A stretch of DNA of 11,396 bases from Acidobacteriota bacterium (GCA_029777145.1 JAKOSS010000357.1:1-11396); one strand, 5' to 3'. Counted from the stretch's first letter, positions 1 to 6,525 are shown. Numbers and translations are program-made. Notes: generated by a model not told the origin, from the letters alone.

Positions 1-605
1 CAACCGCCAAGAAGGGATTGGCGGTCTTCCCGAATGACGCGAATCTGTACGTCAGTTTGAGTTGGTTCTACAGCATGGCCGACATGCCGAAGGAGGCGTC
101 GATCGCGGCCCAGAGCGCGATCAACCTCGATCCGAAGATCGCCATGGGGTACACGAACCTGTGCCGTTCGCAAAACGATCTGAAGCAGTACAGTCAGGCT
201 CTTCAGTCATGCAATTCGGCGTTGCGGCTGAATCCCGGCGACGGTGAAAGCTATCTCTATATGGGCCGGGCGTACGAGTTTCTGAATCAGCCCGAGCGCG
301 CGGCGGACAGCTACAACAAAGCAATTCCGGGACTGCTGAAGTTCACGCAAGACAATCCCGATTATTCCGACGGCTTCTATTTGCTTGGGAATGCTTACTT
401 CGCACTTCAAAAGGACGAACAGGCGATCGCGGCATACAAGGAATGCCTGCGGTTGTCGCCAAACTTTGCCCGGGCGCGCTATACGCTCGGATACTCGTAT
501 AACGCGACCGGAAACAAGACTGCCGCGCGTGAGCAGTACAACATTTTGAGGAACCTCGACGCCGACCTCGCTGCGCGCCTGCTGGCGTTGATCGAAGGGA
601 AGTAG
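1..605 (+). CDS. TPR-repeat protein, C-terminal part (5' end outside window)
   Basis: The frame is open from the first base (first full codon at 3) to a TAG stop at 603-605, so the gene starts upstream; the TTG at 18 is internal and has no reason to be the start. The visible ~200 residues are almost entirely tetratricopeptide repeats of about 34 residues. Five can be picked out by the W/Y-LG-Y-A-P spacing, for example ANLYVSLSWFY, AMGYTNLCRSQ, GESYLYMGRAY, SDGFYLLGNAY and ARARYTLGYSY, each followed by a second helix ending near a Pro. TPR arrays are protein-interaction scaffolds; no catalytic domain or membrane span is visible in this part, and any N-terminal domain is lost. It converges on the CrtC-like gene, with the heptamer island between the two stops. 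The function is not determinable from this fragment. Confidence 0.85.
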   Translation, partial: TAKKGLAVFPNDANLYVSLSWFYSMADMPKEASIAAQSAINLDPKIAMGYTNLCRSQNDLKQYSQALQSCNSALRLNPGDGESYLYMGRAYEFLNQPERAADSYNKAIPGLLKFTQDNPDYSDGFYLLGNAYFALQKDEQAIAAYKECLRLSPNFARARYTLGYSYNATGNKTAAREQYNILRNLDADLAARLLALIEGK

Positions 606-606
606 G

Positions 607-658
607 CAGTGAGCAGTGAGCGGTAAGCAGTGAGCAGTGGGCAGTGGTCAGTGGTCAG
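607..658 (+). repeat. Heptamer array, family A forward (7 units)
   Basis: Seven head-to-tail 7-mers plus three bases begin 2 nt after the TAG stop of the TPR gene: CAGTGAG, CAGTGAG, CGGTAAG, CAGTGAG, CAGTGGG, CAGTGGT, CAGTGGT. The phase is kept throughout and variation is by substitution only. It is related by inversion to the block at 751-806 and in the same family as 7717-7821. There is no coding sense; short ORFs crossing it are artefacts. Confidence 0.9.
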
Positions 659-695
659 CAATTTGCGATTTGCGATTGCCGATTTGCGATTGTCG
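659..695 (+). repeat. Heptamer array, family B forward (about 5 units)
   Basis: This is a second, AT-richer 7-mer family directly abutting the family A block: GCGATTT, GCGATTG, CCGATTT, GCGATTG with partial units at the edges. The reverse-complement version (AAATCGC) forms the array at 7851-7906. Confidence 0.88.
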
Positions 696-750
696 TGTGT
701 TTTTCCGGTTGCATTTGCCGGTCGCTACCGCTCCCGGTTCTGACAGCTCA
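696..750. other. Unique spacer between heptamer blocks
   Basis: These 55 bp separate the family B block from the inverted family A block. I see no repeat units, ORF or promoter in it. It would be the apex of a large stem if the two family A blocks pair. Confidence 0.5.
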
Positions 751-806
751 CCACCGACCACTGACCACCGACCACTGCCCACCGACCACTGCCCACCGAC
801 CACTGT
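751..806 (-). repeat. Heptamer array, family A inverted (8 units)
   Basis: Eight exact-phase 7-mers alternate CCACCGA with CCACTGA/C/T, giving a 14-bp higher-order period. They are the inverse of the family A units at 607-658: CAGTGGTCAG there can pair with CTGACCACTG here, so RNA from either strand could fold into a long imperfect hairpin. The array ends 5 bp before the stop codon of the convergent CrtC-like gene. Confidence 0.9.
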
Positions 807-811
807 GCCTC

Positions 812-1990
812 CTAGCTACCGAATAGAAAATACGCGAGGTTCGGGGCCTCGTGCGAACGGTCGTATCCGACAAGTTCGACATAAGCCCGGCCGTCGATCG
901 GCTCGCCGTTTTTCGTGCCCTCAACACCGCACGCGCCTTCCCAGTAAATGATCATCGTCGTTCCGCGGGTGTCCAACTCCTGATCACGGACGCACGGGGT
1001 CACCGTCAGCTCGAGACCGAACTTCCCGCAGGTCAACCTCCAACCGCTCGGATAGGTCGCGCCGGAGTTGGGCGATTTCCACCAACCGGTCGGCGTGATC
1101 GTGAAGTCGTCGTTTTTGAGAGGCTCGAATTCGCCGTCTGAGCCGACAAACGTCCCGCTCGAATACGGTGAAACCTGATCCTTGCTGTCGCGCAGCTGGT
1201 AGCACATCAGCTCCGTGTTGTCGCCGAGCTGGATCGAGAACCAATCCCAGCCTTTTTGGTTTTCTGTCGGCGTCCAGGTTCCGAACTCGCGGTCCATCCA
1301 GGCGGATCCGGTGAAATGCTCGGCGCGCCCATCACGGACGATGTCGCCTTCCATTTCCATGCGGGTGTAGGCGAAATAGCGCGAAGCCTCACCGGAATCC
1401 TTGTACGAGACGCCGTCGCGGTCGCGACCGTTGAGCACGACCGGTTTCGATGGTTTGAGATCCGCCTCAAAGACGATGTCTCCGGCCGTCGCGCGGAGAA
1501 TGTGTGCGCCGTGCGATTCGCGAAGCGACCAGTCGCCGAGCCGGAGGTGAAAATGCGATTCGCTCGCCGAAGCAGGATGATCGAACCATCCGTTCGCGCT
1601 TTTGCGATGTGAGTAGAAAAAAGTATCCCGGTCGGGATCCGTCAGCGCGAAGTGCGCGAAATAGATCGGATTTCCGAGGATCCGCATCGGGATCATCGAG
1701 AGCTTATCGAGATCGGTACGCCGTTTGAAAAACACGAGCTCGAAGCCGAAACGCGTGCCGTCCGCCGTTTCGCCGTGGCCGGTGTAGTACCACCATTCGG
1801 TCTGGGCGTTGGCGTGTGCGTAGAGATCGCGCGGCAGCGACACCGGATCGAACTCCGTGCCGTCGCGCAACGATTCCGCCGGACCGGCGATCGTCTCGGC
1901 AATTCCCTCGAAGATCTCGGTCGCCGAGCGCTGCAGATTGTCGAACAGATTCTCGCCTGAATCGTTGAAAAGGTCTTCGTTTTTTCCCAT
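812..1990 (-). CDS. CrtC/AttH-like lipocalin-fold protein (COG5621-type 'predicted secreted hydrolase')
   Basis: This 392-aa protein carries the marks of the hydroxyneurosporene synthase (CrtC)/AttH family: EWWYYTGH at 65-72, GSAWMDREFGT at 228-238, GWDWFSIQL at 247-255, YWEGACGVEG at 349-358 and GRAYVELVGY at 367-376. The family is two lipocalin-like beta-barrels; CrtC adds water to a carotenoid double bond, but most homologues have no proven reaction and I see no other carotenoid gene here. Unlike many COG5621 members, no signal peptide is visible: the first 45 residues are acidic and amphipathic. The ATG at 1988-1990 has AGGAG 12 nt upstream (2003-2007), a slightly long spacing. It is the last gene of the leftward sigma/anti-sigma block, 85 bp after the anti-sigma gene and behind a hairpin. 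It stops with TAG next to the heptamer island. The family is fairly sure, the activity unknown. Confidence 0.82.
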   Translation of the reverse strand: MGKNEDLFNDSGENLFDNLQRSATEIFEGIAETIAGPAESLRDGTEFDPVSLPRDLYAHANAQTEWWYYTGHGETADGTRFGFELVFFKRRTDLDKLSMIPMRILGNPIYFAHFALTDPDRDTFFYSHRKSANGWFDHPASASESHFHLRLGDWSLRESHGAHILRATAGDIVFEADLKPSKPVVLNGRDRDGVSYKDSGEASRYFAYTRMEMEGDIVRDGRAEHFTGSAWMDREFGTWTPTENQKGWDWFSIQLGDNTELMCYQLRDSKDQVSPYSSGTFVGSDGEFEPLKNDDFTITPTGWWKSPNSGATYPSGWRLTCGKFGLELTVTPCVRDQELDTRGTTMIIYWEGACGVEGTKNGEPIDGRAYVELVGYDRSHEAPNLAYFLFGS

Positions 1991-2007
1991 CCCTTGATCG
2001 AACTCCT

Positions 2008-2047
2008 AAAAGAGAAATGACGCCGATGCGGTAACGCACCGACGTCA
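2008..2047 (-). terminator. Hairpin terminator or attenuator between anti-sigma and CrtC-like genes
   Basis: On the minus-strand transcript a 13-bp stem (2035-2047 with 2018-2030) closes a UUAC loop and is followed by the T-rich run TTTCTCTTTT. Two pairs are G-U in the minus-strand RNA and would be A-C mismatches on the plus strand, which supports function in the leftward direction. The T-run abuts the AGGAG of the next gene, so it may be a leaky terminator or attenuator for the CrtC-like gene. Confidence 0.65.
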
Positions 2048-2075
2048 ATAATTATCAGACAACGATCCGGAGTTA

Positions 2076-2888
2076 TCAATTCCGACGCCGTTTCTTGGGA
2101 TTTGTCTTGATATCGACGCGCTGGATCTTCAGAACGACGCGGACGGAATCCGCGCGCTTGTCGAGAAACGCCGGAACGAACGGCGCATCGGTCGCGTCCT
2201 GACGGAGCGCTTTTTCGAGCTCGAAAACGGTTTTTGCGTCGTCGAGCGGCGCCACGACTTCTTCAACACTTGCAAGTCCGTCGCCGAAGACGTCGGCGAT
2301 GACCACGACCTCGTCATCGCGGGTATGGCTGCTGGCGAGCGACTTCGTCAGTTCAACGAGGGCACCTTGCGGATTGATGCTCGGAGATTCACCGGAAACG
2401 GCGAGTCGTTCGGCGGCCAAACCGGATGGAGTGATCGAATCGCCGGTCGATGCGGTCGTGGTCGGGAAGAACAATGTGGTGCCGCTGTTTCGGCTCGTCG
2501 CCAGATCGTTCGTCAGGCCGGCATTTCCGGCGAGCAGAATCCAAAGAAACGAAAGCCCGAGGACGACCGATGCGGCCGACCCGACGGCGTACGGCATTAC
2601 CCGCATCTGCAGGTACTCGAGAAATTGCCCGGAAATGAACCCGGTTCGCGTGTTCCGCGTGCGCAGAAGCTCGGTTCGGACGGCGACTTTGACCGACGTC
2701 GCAAGTCCGGCCGGCGCGGTCGCTGTCCGGAAATCTCCGAGGGCGGCACGCAGTGCCCGGATATCGTCAAGCTTTTGCCGGCATAGCGGGCACGAGACGA
2801 GATGTGAATCGACCGCGGCTTTTTGTTCGGGCGAAAGTGTCCCGTCCGGATAAAGCGAAAGATCCAATTGTAAAGCTTCGCAGTTCAT
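2076..2888 (-). CDS. Anti-sigma factor with N-terminal zinc finger and one transmembrane segment
   Basis: This 270-aa protein begins with a putative zinc-finger (ZAS-type) domain: C3 followed by H29-x3-C33-x2-C36, typical of anti-sigma factors that sequester ECF sigma factors at the membrane. A single hydrophobic span lies at about 100-121, then a Ser/Thr-rich linker (about 122-170) and an acidic, presumably periplasmic domain. The tail is basic (KKRRRN). The ATG at 2886-2888 has no strong Shine-Dalgarno site. It lies downstream of the ECF sigma gene on the same strand, the usual order for such a pair, but the 319-bp gap is unusually large and holds an inverted-repeat-bounded segment. I infer that it inhibits the sigma factor encoded at 3208-3855. 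The extracytoplasmic domain is not one I recognise, so the signal sensed is unknown. Confidence 0.85.
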   Translation of the reverse strand: MNCEALQLDLSLYPDGTLSPEQKAAVDSHLVSCPLCRQKLDDIRALRAALGDFRTATAPAGLATSVKVAVRTELLRTRNTRTGFISGQFLEYLQMRVMPYAVGSAASVVLGLSFLWILLAGNAGLTNDLATSRNSGTTLFFPTTTASTGDSITPSGLAAERLAVSGESPSINPQGALVELTKSLASSHTRDDEVVVIADVFGDGLASVEEVVAPLDDAKTVFELEKALRQDATDAPFVPAFLDKRADSVRVVLKIQRVDIKTNPKKRRRN

Positions 2889-2928
2889 TGTCTTTTTGGT
2901 CGCCGACTCAAAATGCGAGCCGTCGACA

Positions 2929-3153
2929 TGGTGGATAACCGACTGACCCCGGCTGCTTCCCGAATTCGGAAAGCAACAATTGCCGTCCGGTCCCGATCTT
3001 TGGAAACGATCGATTCGCTGATTGCTTGCTGGTCAGTTTTTCAAACAAACCGTTTCCTGTGTCCGACTCCGCCCGGCATATCGCACCTTTGACTTCTCGT
3101 TTGGCACCGATTTTTGTCACCAGGTAAAACCGGGGCGAGTCAGTTATCCACCA
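2929..3153. repeat. 225-bp segment bounded by 24-bp imperfect inverted repeats (MITE-like)
   Basis: The left end (2929-2952) and the reverse complement of the right end (3130-3153) both begin TGGTGGATAAC and end CCCCGG, matching at 21 of 24 positions. The bases just outside both contain TCGAC (2923-2927 and 3157-3161), a possible but weak target-site duplication because its core TCGA is itself palindromic. No convincing ORF lies inside. The segment fills most of the 319-bp gap between sigma and anti-sigma genes, which normally abut. It may be a small non-autonomous mobile element, or a paired regulatory site; each repeat also contains TTATCCACC, close to the DnaA-box consensus TTATCCACA. Confidence 0.55.
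2955..2974. promoter_or_regulatory. 20-bp near-perfect palindrome
   Basis: The sequence from GCTTCC to GGAAAGC is centred on CGAATTCG and is symmetric except for one pair (2959/2970). It lies just inside the left inverted repeat and upstream of the anti-sigma start in the leftward transcript. It could be an operator or a hairpin; no T-run follows, so it is not a terminator. Confidence 0.4.
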
Positions 3154-3207
3154 GTTTCGACCTCGATCGAACGATCCTTTGTCGGATCTCGCTCAATCGT
3201 TGATCGT

Positions 3208-3855
3208 TCAAACATCTTTCAATCGGCGGCGAAGTTCGTCGCGTCCCCGCGCGATCCGGGACTTGACGGTCCCGATATTGACGTCGAGGGCGGTCGCGAT
3301 CTCGTCATACGCGAGCCCTTCTATATCGCATAAGACAACCGCCTCGCGATAGATCTCAGGAAGTTCCCCAAGCGCGTCCCGGAGCATTCTCTGGCGTTCA
3401 CGCCTGAGCAGCTCTTCTTCGGGGCTCGGCGAGTCGGACGAGAAGGTCTCGACGATCGGCGTCTCGCTTGGTCCGAAACTGACATCGAGCGAGATCGTTT
3501 GGTCCCGCCGGCGCCGTTTCCACCATCGGAACCGGTTTCGCGACTCGTTGATCGCGATCCTGAACAGCCACGTTTTCAAATTCGCTTCGCCGCGAAATTT
3601 CTTGATCGCTTTCAGCGCGCTCAAGAACGTTTCCTGGGTCAGATCGCGAGCTTCTTCGGAGTCTTGCGTCAAACGGAAGAGCAGTCCGTGAATGTCGCCG
3701 GCGTATCGGTTGACGAGCACGTCAAACGCCTCCAGATCACCCGCCCTGAGCCTTTCAACGAATTCGATCTCCCCCGAGGCGAATGAGTTCCTGGCGGCCG
3801 CCGGAGCATGCCGTAAGTCGTCATTTTCTATCGCCATCGACTTGCTGAAGAACAT
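3208..3855 (-). CDS. ECF (extracytoplasmic function) RNA polymerase sigma factor, RpoE-like
   Basis: This 215-aa protein has the two-domain ECF layout. Region 2 (about 38-113) contains DLTQETFLSALK and the -10 recognition helix area ending TWLFRIAINESRNRFRWWKR. An acidic linker with SPSPEEELL follows. Region 4 (about 154-212) contains LPEIYREAVVLCDIEGLAYD and the helix-turn-helix IATALDVNIGTVKSRIARGR. I chose the ATG at 3853-3855 because GAGAGG lies 6 nt upstream; a TTG at 3877-3879 and an ATG at 3835-3837 are in frame but less well placed. It directs RNA polymerase to a small stress regulon and is presumably held by the anti-sigma factor encoded downstream. A matching ECF promoter precedes it, suggesting autoregulation. 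It is divergent from the TPR gene at 4129. Confidence 0.95.
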   Translation of the reverse strand: MFFSKSMAIENDDLRHAPAAARNSFASGEIEFVERLRAGDLEAFDVLVNRYAGDIHGLLFRLTQDSEEARDLTQETFLSALKAIKKFRGEANLKTWLFRIAINESRNRFRWWKRRRRDQTISLDVSFGPSETPIVETFSSDSPSPEEELLRRERQRMLRDALGELPEIYREAVVLCDIEGLAYDEIATALDVNIGTVKSRIARGRDELRRRLKDV

Positions 3856-3898
3856 CTCCTGCCTCTCAGATCTTCTCAACAGGGAATCTCAAATTGCG

Positions 3899-3918
3899 GG
3901 TCCCTTTGCGTGGGGACC
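3899..3918 (-). promoter_or_regulatory. 5'-terminal stem-loop of the sigma mRNA
   Basis: GGTCCC (3899-3904) and GGGACC (3913-3918) pair across 8 nt. Counting about 7 nt from the -10 element puts the transcript start near 3918, so the RNA would begin in this hairpin. That could stabilise the message or affect translation. The start point is inferred, not mapped. Confidence 0.4.
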
Positions 3919-3924
3919 GAACTG

Positions 3925-3952
3925 TTAGACACCGCGGTTCAGCGTTTGTTCC
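3925..3952 (-). promoter_or_regulatory. ECF-type promoter upstream of the sigma gene
   Basis: Read leftward: GGAAC (3952-3948), a 17-bp spacer, then GTCTAA (3930-3925). GGAAC with 16-17 bp to a TC-containing -10 is the general pattern of RpoE-like ECF promoters. It sits about 70 bp before the sigma start codon, as expected for autoregulation. A GCAAAA/TTTTGC inverted repeat lies just upstream (3960-3974). Confidence 0.6.
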
Positions 3953-4061
3953 CGGAATTGCAAAAAACTTTTGCGGCTTTCCGATGAACGGTTCTGTTTG
4001 TCGGGGCCGCGAGTTTGCAATCCATTTGCCACACCTGCCTTTTTAGGCTAAATTAACTCTT

Positions 4062-4094
4062 TTGGAAAAATTCCAATTGAGCCGATTATATAAC
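4062..4094 (+). promoter_or_regulatory. Palindrome and -10-like element upstream of the 4129 gene
   Basis: TTGGAA and TTCCAA form a perfect 6-bp inverted repeat around AAA (4062-4076), followed by the AT-rich TTATATAAC (4086-4094), which offers a -10-like hexamer. No good -35 is present at 17 bp, so this may be an activator- or repressor-controlled promoter. It is about 35-65 bp before the ATG. By-eye call. Confidence 0.35.
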
Positions 4095-4128
4095 GAACAA
4101 TCATCCCGTTGATTGCAATTTTTGAGAG

Positions 4129-5001
4129 ATGGCACGAAAAAAGAGAATCCCCGAGGTCGCCGCGCCGACTGCCGATAACAAGGAAACACCGCAGTATCGC
4201 GATGCATTTCAACAGACGTTGACCAAAAGGGTTGAAGACGCCCAACGGACTTTCGAGGGCAAAGGCAAAACGATCCTTTATGCGGTCGCGGCTTTGGCCG
4301 TGCTCGGCGTGATCGTCTTCATCGTCTGGCGTTGGTCGGGTTCGAACGATGCGAAGGCGCAGGCCGCGCTCGGCAAGGCGATCGAGACCTCGCAGGCAAG
4401 CATTTCGGATGTTCCGCAGCCGGCAGGTTCGACGATCAAAACCTTCAAAACCGAAAAAGAGCGCGCTGAGGCGGCAATCAAGGAGTTTCAGACCGTCGTG
4501 GACAATTACGGTGGGGCTCCGGCGGAAAAGGCTAAATACTTCATTGCCGTCAACAAGTTGAGCATCGATCGCGCGGCCGGAATCACCGAACTCGAAGCGC
4601 TCGCCAAATCGTCGGACCAAGTCGGAAGTCTTTCGAAGTTCGCTCTGGCGCAGGCGAAGGCAGCGGACGGCAAGAACGACGAAGCGATCGCTCTTTATCA
4701 GGAACTTGCGGCATCGTCGGACCCGGTCGTTCCGAAGGATTCGATAAATTTTGCGCTCGCGCAGCTGCTTGAAAAGGCTGGCCGAAAGGATGAAGCCGTC
4801 GCGCTGTATTTCAACATTGCGAAGACCGCAACCGAGGCAAAAGACGCGGAGGGCAATCCGGTTCCGCTCGGGACAACGGCGCGCGACGCGAAGGATAAGG
4901 TGACCGAACTCAATCCTGAAAAGGCGAAGGAGATCGTCGAGCCGACTCCGAAAAGTCCGCTCGGCGGCGGCGGAAACGTTCCGCCGATCCTGCAGCAGTA
5001 G
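4129..5001 (+). CDS. Membrane-anchored TPR-like protein (YfgM/TPR_21-like)
   Basis: This 290-aa protein has a charged cytoplasmic N-terminus (about 1-47), one transmembrane helix at about 48-68 (ILYAVAALAVLGVIVFIVW), and an Ala-rich helical domain from about 75 on. TPR-like units include KFALAQAKAADGKNDEAIAL and INFALAQLLEKAGRKDEAVAL. The topology (short inside, one span, long outside TPR domain) resembles YfgM and the TPR_21 family, periplasmic helpers associated with the Sec machinery in enterobacteria, though this protein is longer than YfgM (about 206 aa). The tail is low-complexity (PKSPLGGGGNVPPILQQ). GAGAG directly abuts the ATG, a poor Shine-Dalgarno arrangement, but no better in-frame start exists. 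An intrinsic terminator follows 21 bp after the stop, so it is likely monocistronic. The YfgM-like role is inference. Confidence 0.75.
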   Translation: MARKKRIPEVAAPTADNKETPQYRDAFQQTLTKRVEDAQRTFEGKGKTILYAVAALAVLGVIVFIVWRWSGSNDAKAQAALGKAIETSQASISDVPQPAGSTIKTFKTEKERAEAAIKEFQTVVDNYGGAPAEKAKYFIAVNKLSIDRAAGITELEALAKSSDQVGSLSKFALAQAKAADGKNDEAIALYQELAASSDPVVPKDSINFALAQLLEKAGRKDEAVALYFNIAKTATEAKDAEGNPVPLGTTARDAKDKVTELNPEKAKEIVEPTPKSPLGGGGNVPPILQQ

Positions 5002-5022
5002 TTTTTCAGAATTCTTGGTTTG

Positions 5023-5057
5023 AAGGGCTCGCGCCGGAAACGGCCCGGGCCTTTTTT
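5023..5057 (+). terminator. Rho-independent terminator after the 4129 gene
   Basis: AAGGGCTCGCGCCG (5023-5036) pairs with the segment beginning CGGCCCGGGCC (from 5041) through a GAAA tetraloop, with one C-C mismatch and two wobbles. The run TTTTTT follows at 5052-5057. Confidence 0.85.
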
Positions 5058-5143
5058 CGTGGCGAAAAGTTCGGAACGTGGGCGAAAGATTTGAAAAAAA
5101 CCATCGCAATTCGTAATTTGTAAAGGTACATCTGACACGGAGT

Positions 5144-6508
5144 GTGATTGTTTTGAAACGTGGATCCATACACACAGGGATCAGGGTCTCACCGAACTAC
5201 TATGTGACGGCGCTCATGCTGTCGCTGTTTTTCAGCGCGTTCTGCTTTTATCTCGGATGGAATGTCGGCGCGCTTCTGCTTTTGGCGACGGCTGTGCTCC
5301 TTGTCCCTTTACTCGCATTTACCGATCGGATCGTCTTTGACGGGAAACGCCTTCGGCGCACGGGAATTCTTCCGCGATTCTGGGCCTGGTTCAACAACTA
5401 TTATTTCGTGCTTCGGACGCGGGACATCGAACAGGTCGAAACGCAGAGCAGGCGGGCGTTGAAACGCGGCGGAAACGTGTTCTACCGCTACCGTACGACG
5501 ATCAGCGGCCGCGGATTGCGCTTCGTCGTTGCCTCCGGCGGCGAGGATTTTCGCCGGATCGTCCACGCCGTTCTCGGACAGGTTCACGACGAGGTTCTCG
5601 ACAACCGTTCGATCGAACTTCGGGATTATCTCACCGATCCGAAAGAAGCATTGATGAAGGCTGATTTCGTGCACATTCCGTCGGCGGAAGTGCTCGAGGA
5701 TTCGGTTCGTGAGTTTCCTCATTCCGATCAAGGCCGATCGTCGTTGAAACAAACAGGCGACCCGTCCAAGGCAGGCGAACTGAGACAGCTTGGGAACGAA
5801 TTGCGGTTGTCCGGCTATCTTTTGCAGGCCCTAGAGGCTTTCCGCCGGGCGTTGCTGATCACTCCTGACGACAACTGGCTGCTCTTTGAATCTGCGCGTT
5901 GCCTTAATTCATACGCTTCCGCCGAACGGGATGAGGGGCTGATGCGCCGCTCGCACGCCATGTTGCGTTTGGTGGCTCGCCGCGCGACGGGTGACGCCGA
6001 ACTGCTGGCGCGCGTCGGCGAATGTTATTTCCAGTTCGGCGATTGGCGCCGGGCGCAGTCGGCCTTTCTGCGCTCTACCGGTCTGATCGAGGAGAGTTTC
6101 CGGGCTGTCCGCGGGATGGCCGAGATCGCGTTGCGTGAAGGGAAACTGGCGCACGTCGTGCACAACTTCATCGCGGCTTATCGGATCGCTGAATCGCCGT
6201 CGCTGCGCCGCTGGTCACGAAGCGAGGCAGACTATTTTTCGAGGCTCAACGATGACGAGGAATACCTCGATATGGAAGTGACGCGGATCAATCTGCTTGA
6301 GACGTTTGCGAGGTCGAAACGGACCGCGTTGCGGATCGCGCTGCTTGGCATCCCGACGATCCTGATCGGCATCCTCATCGATCATCCGCTCGTCACGAAC
6401 ATCGGATGGGCAGTCGCGGTGATCGCGCTCGTGGTTTGGTTCTCGATGATCATCGCCGTGAACCTGTTCTCGTCGAGAGTTCCGTTCGAATCGTTTCCGG
6501 ACAACTGA
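5144..6508 (+). CDS. Polytopic membrane protein with cytoplasmic TPR region
   Basis: This protein of up to 454 aa is laid out as two N-terminal membrane helices (about 19-38 and 41-60), a soluble beta-rich stretch (about 61-165: DRIVFDGKRLRRTGILPRF and a region resembling small bacterial PH-like domains), a TPR-like helical region (about 207-350), and two C-terminal membrane helices (about 394-413 and 421-441). The soluble part would lie on the cytoplasmic side if the N-terminus is inside. The start is uncertain: GTG at 5144 has GGAG only 1 nt away, while the in-frame TTG at 5153 has the same GGAG (5139-5142) at 10 nt, a better spacing. I do not recognise the full-length family; the PH-like suggestion is weak. 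It is transcribed apart from the previous gene (terminator between) and converges on the ATP-grasp gene, sharing a bidirectional terminator. Confidence 0.75.
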   Translation: MIVLKRGSIHTGIRVSPNYYVTALMLSLFFSAFCFYLGWNVGALLLLATAVLLVPLLAFTDRIVFDGKRLRRTGILPRFWAWFNNYYFVLRTRDIEQVETQSRRALKRGGNVFYRYRTTISGRGLRFVVASGGEDFRRIVHAVLGQVHDEVLDNRSIELRDYLTDPKEALMKADFVHIPSAEVLEDSVREFPHSDQGRSSLKQTGDPSKAGELRQLGNELRLSGYLLQALEAFRRALLITPDDNWLLFESARCLNSYASAERDEGLMRRSHAMLRLVARRATGDAELLARVGECYFQFGDWRRAQSAFLRSTGLIEESFRAVRGMAEIALREGKLAHVVHNFIAAYRIAESPSLRRWSRSEADYFSRLNDDEEYLDMEVTRINLLETFARSKRTALRIALLGIPTILIGILIDHPLVTNIGWAVAVIALVVWFSMIIAVNLFSSRVPFESFPDN

Positions 6509-6525
6509 TCCGATCCCGAAACAAG

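Noticed and set aside
607..806. CRISPR array
   Set aside because: The units are 7 bp and directly abutting, with no unique spacers and no cas genes nearby.
2908..3120. 70-codon minus-strand ORF (GTG start) in the sigma/anti-sigma gap
   Set aside because: It has no clear ribosome binding site or domain and lies mostly within the inverted-repeat segment; not supportable as a gene.
3144..3152. Replication origin suggested by DnaA-box-like TTATCCACC
   Set aside because: Only two such boxes, both parts of the inverted repeat, with no AT-rich unwinding region or dnaA/dnaN nearby.
3856..3879. TTG start for the sigma factor
   Set aside because: The ATG at 3853-3855 has GAGAGG at 6 nt, a better placed ribosome binding site.
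4048..5175. 375-codon ORF on the minus strand across the YfgM-like gene
   Set aside because: It is Arg/Leu-rich with no recognisable domain, while the plus-strand frame has a clear membrane helix and TPR pattern; a codon-bias shadow.
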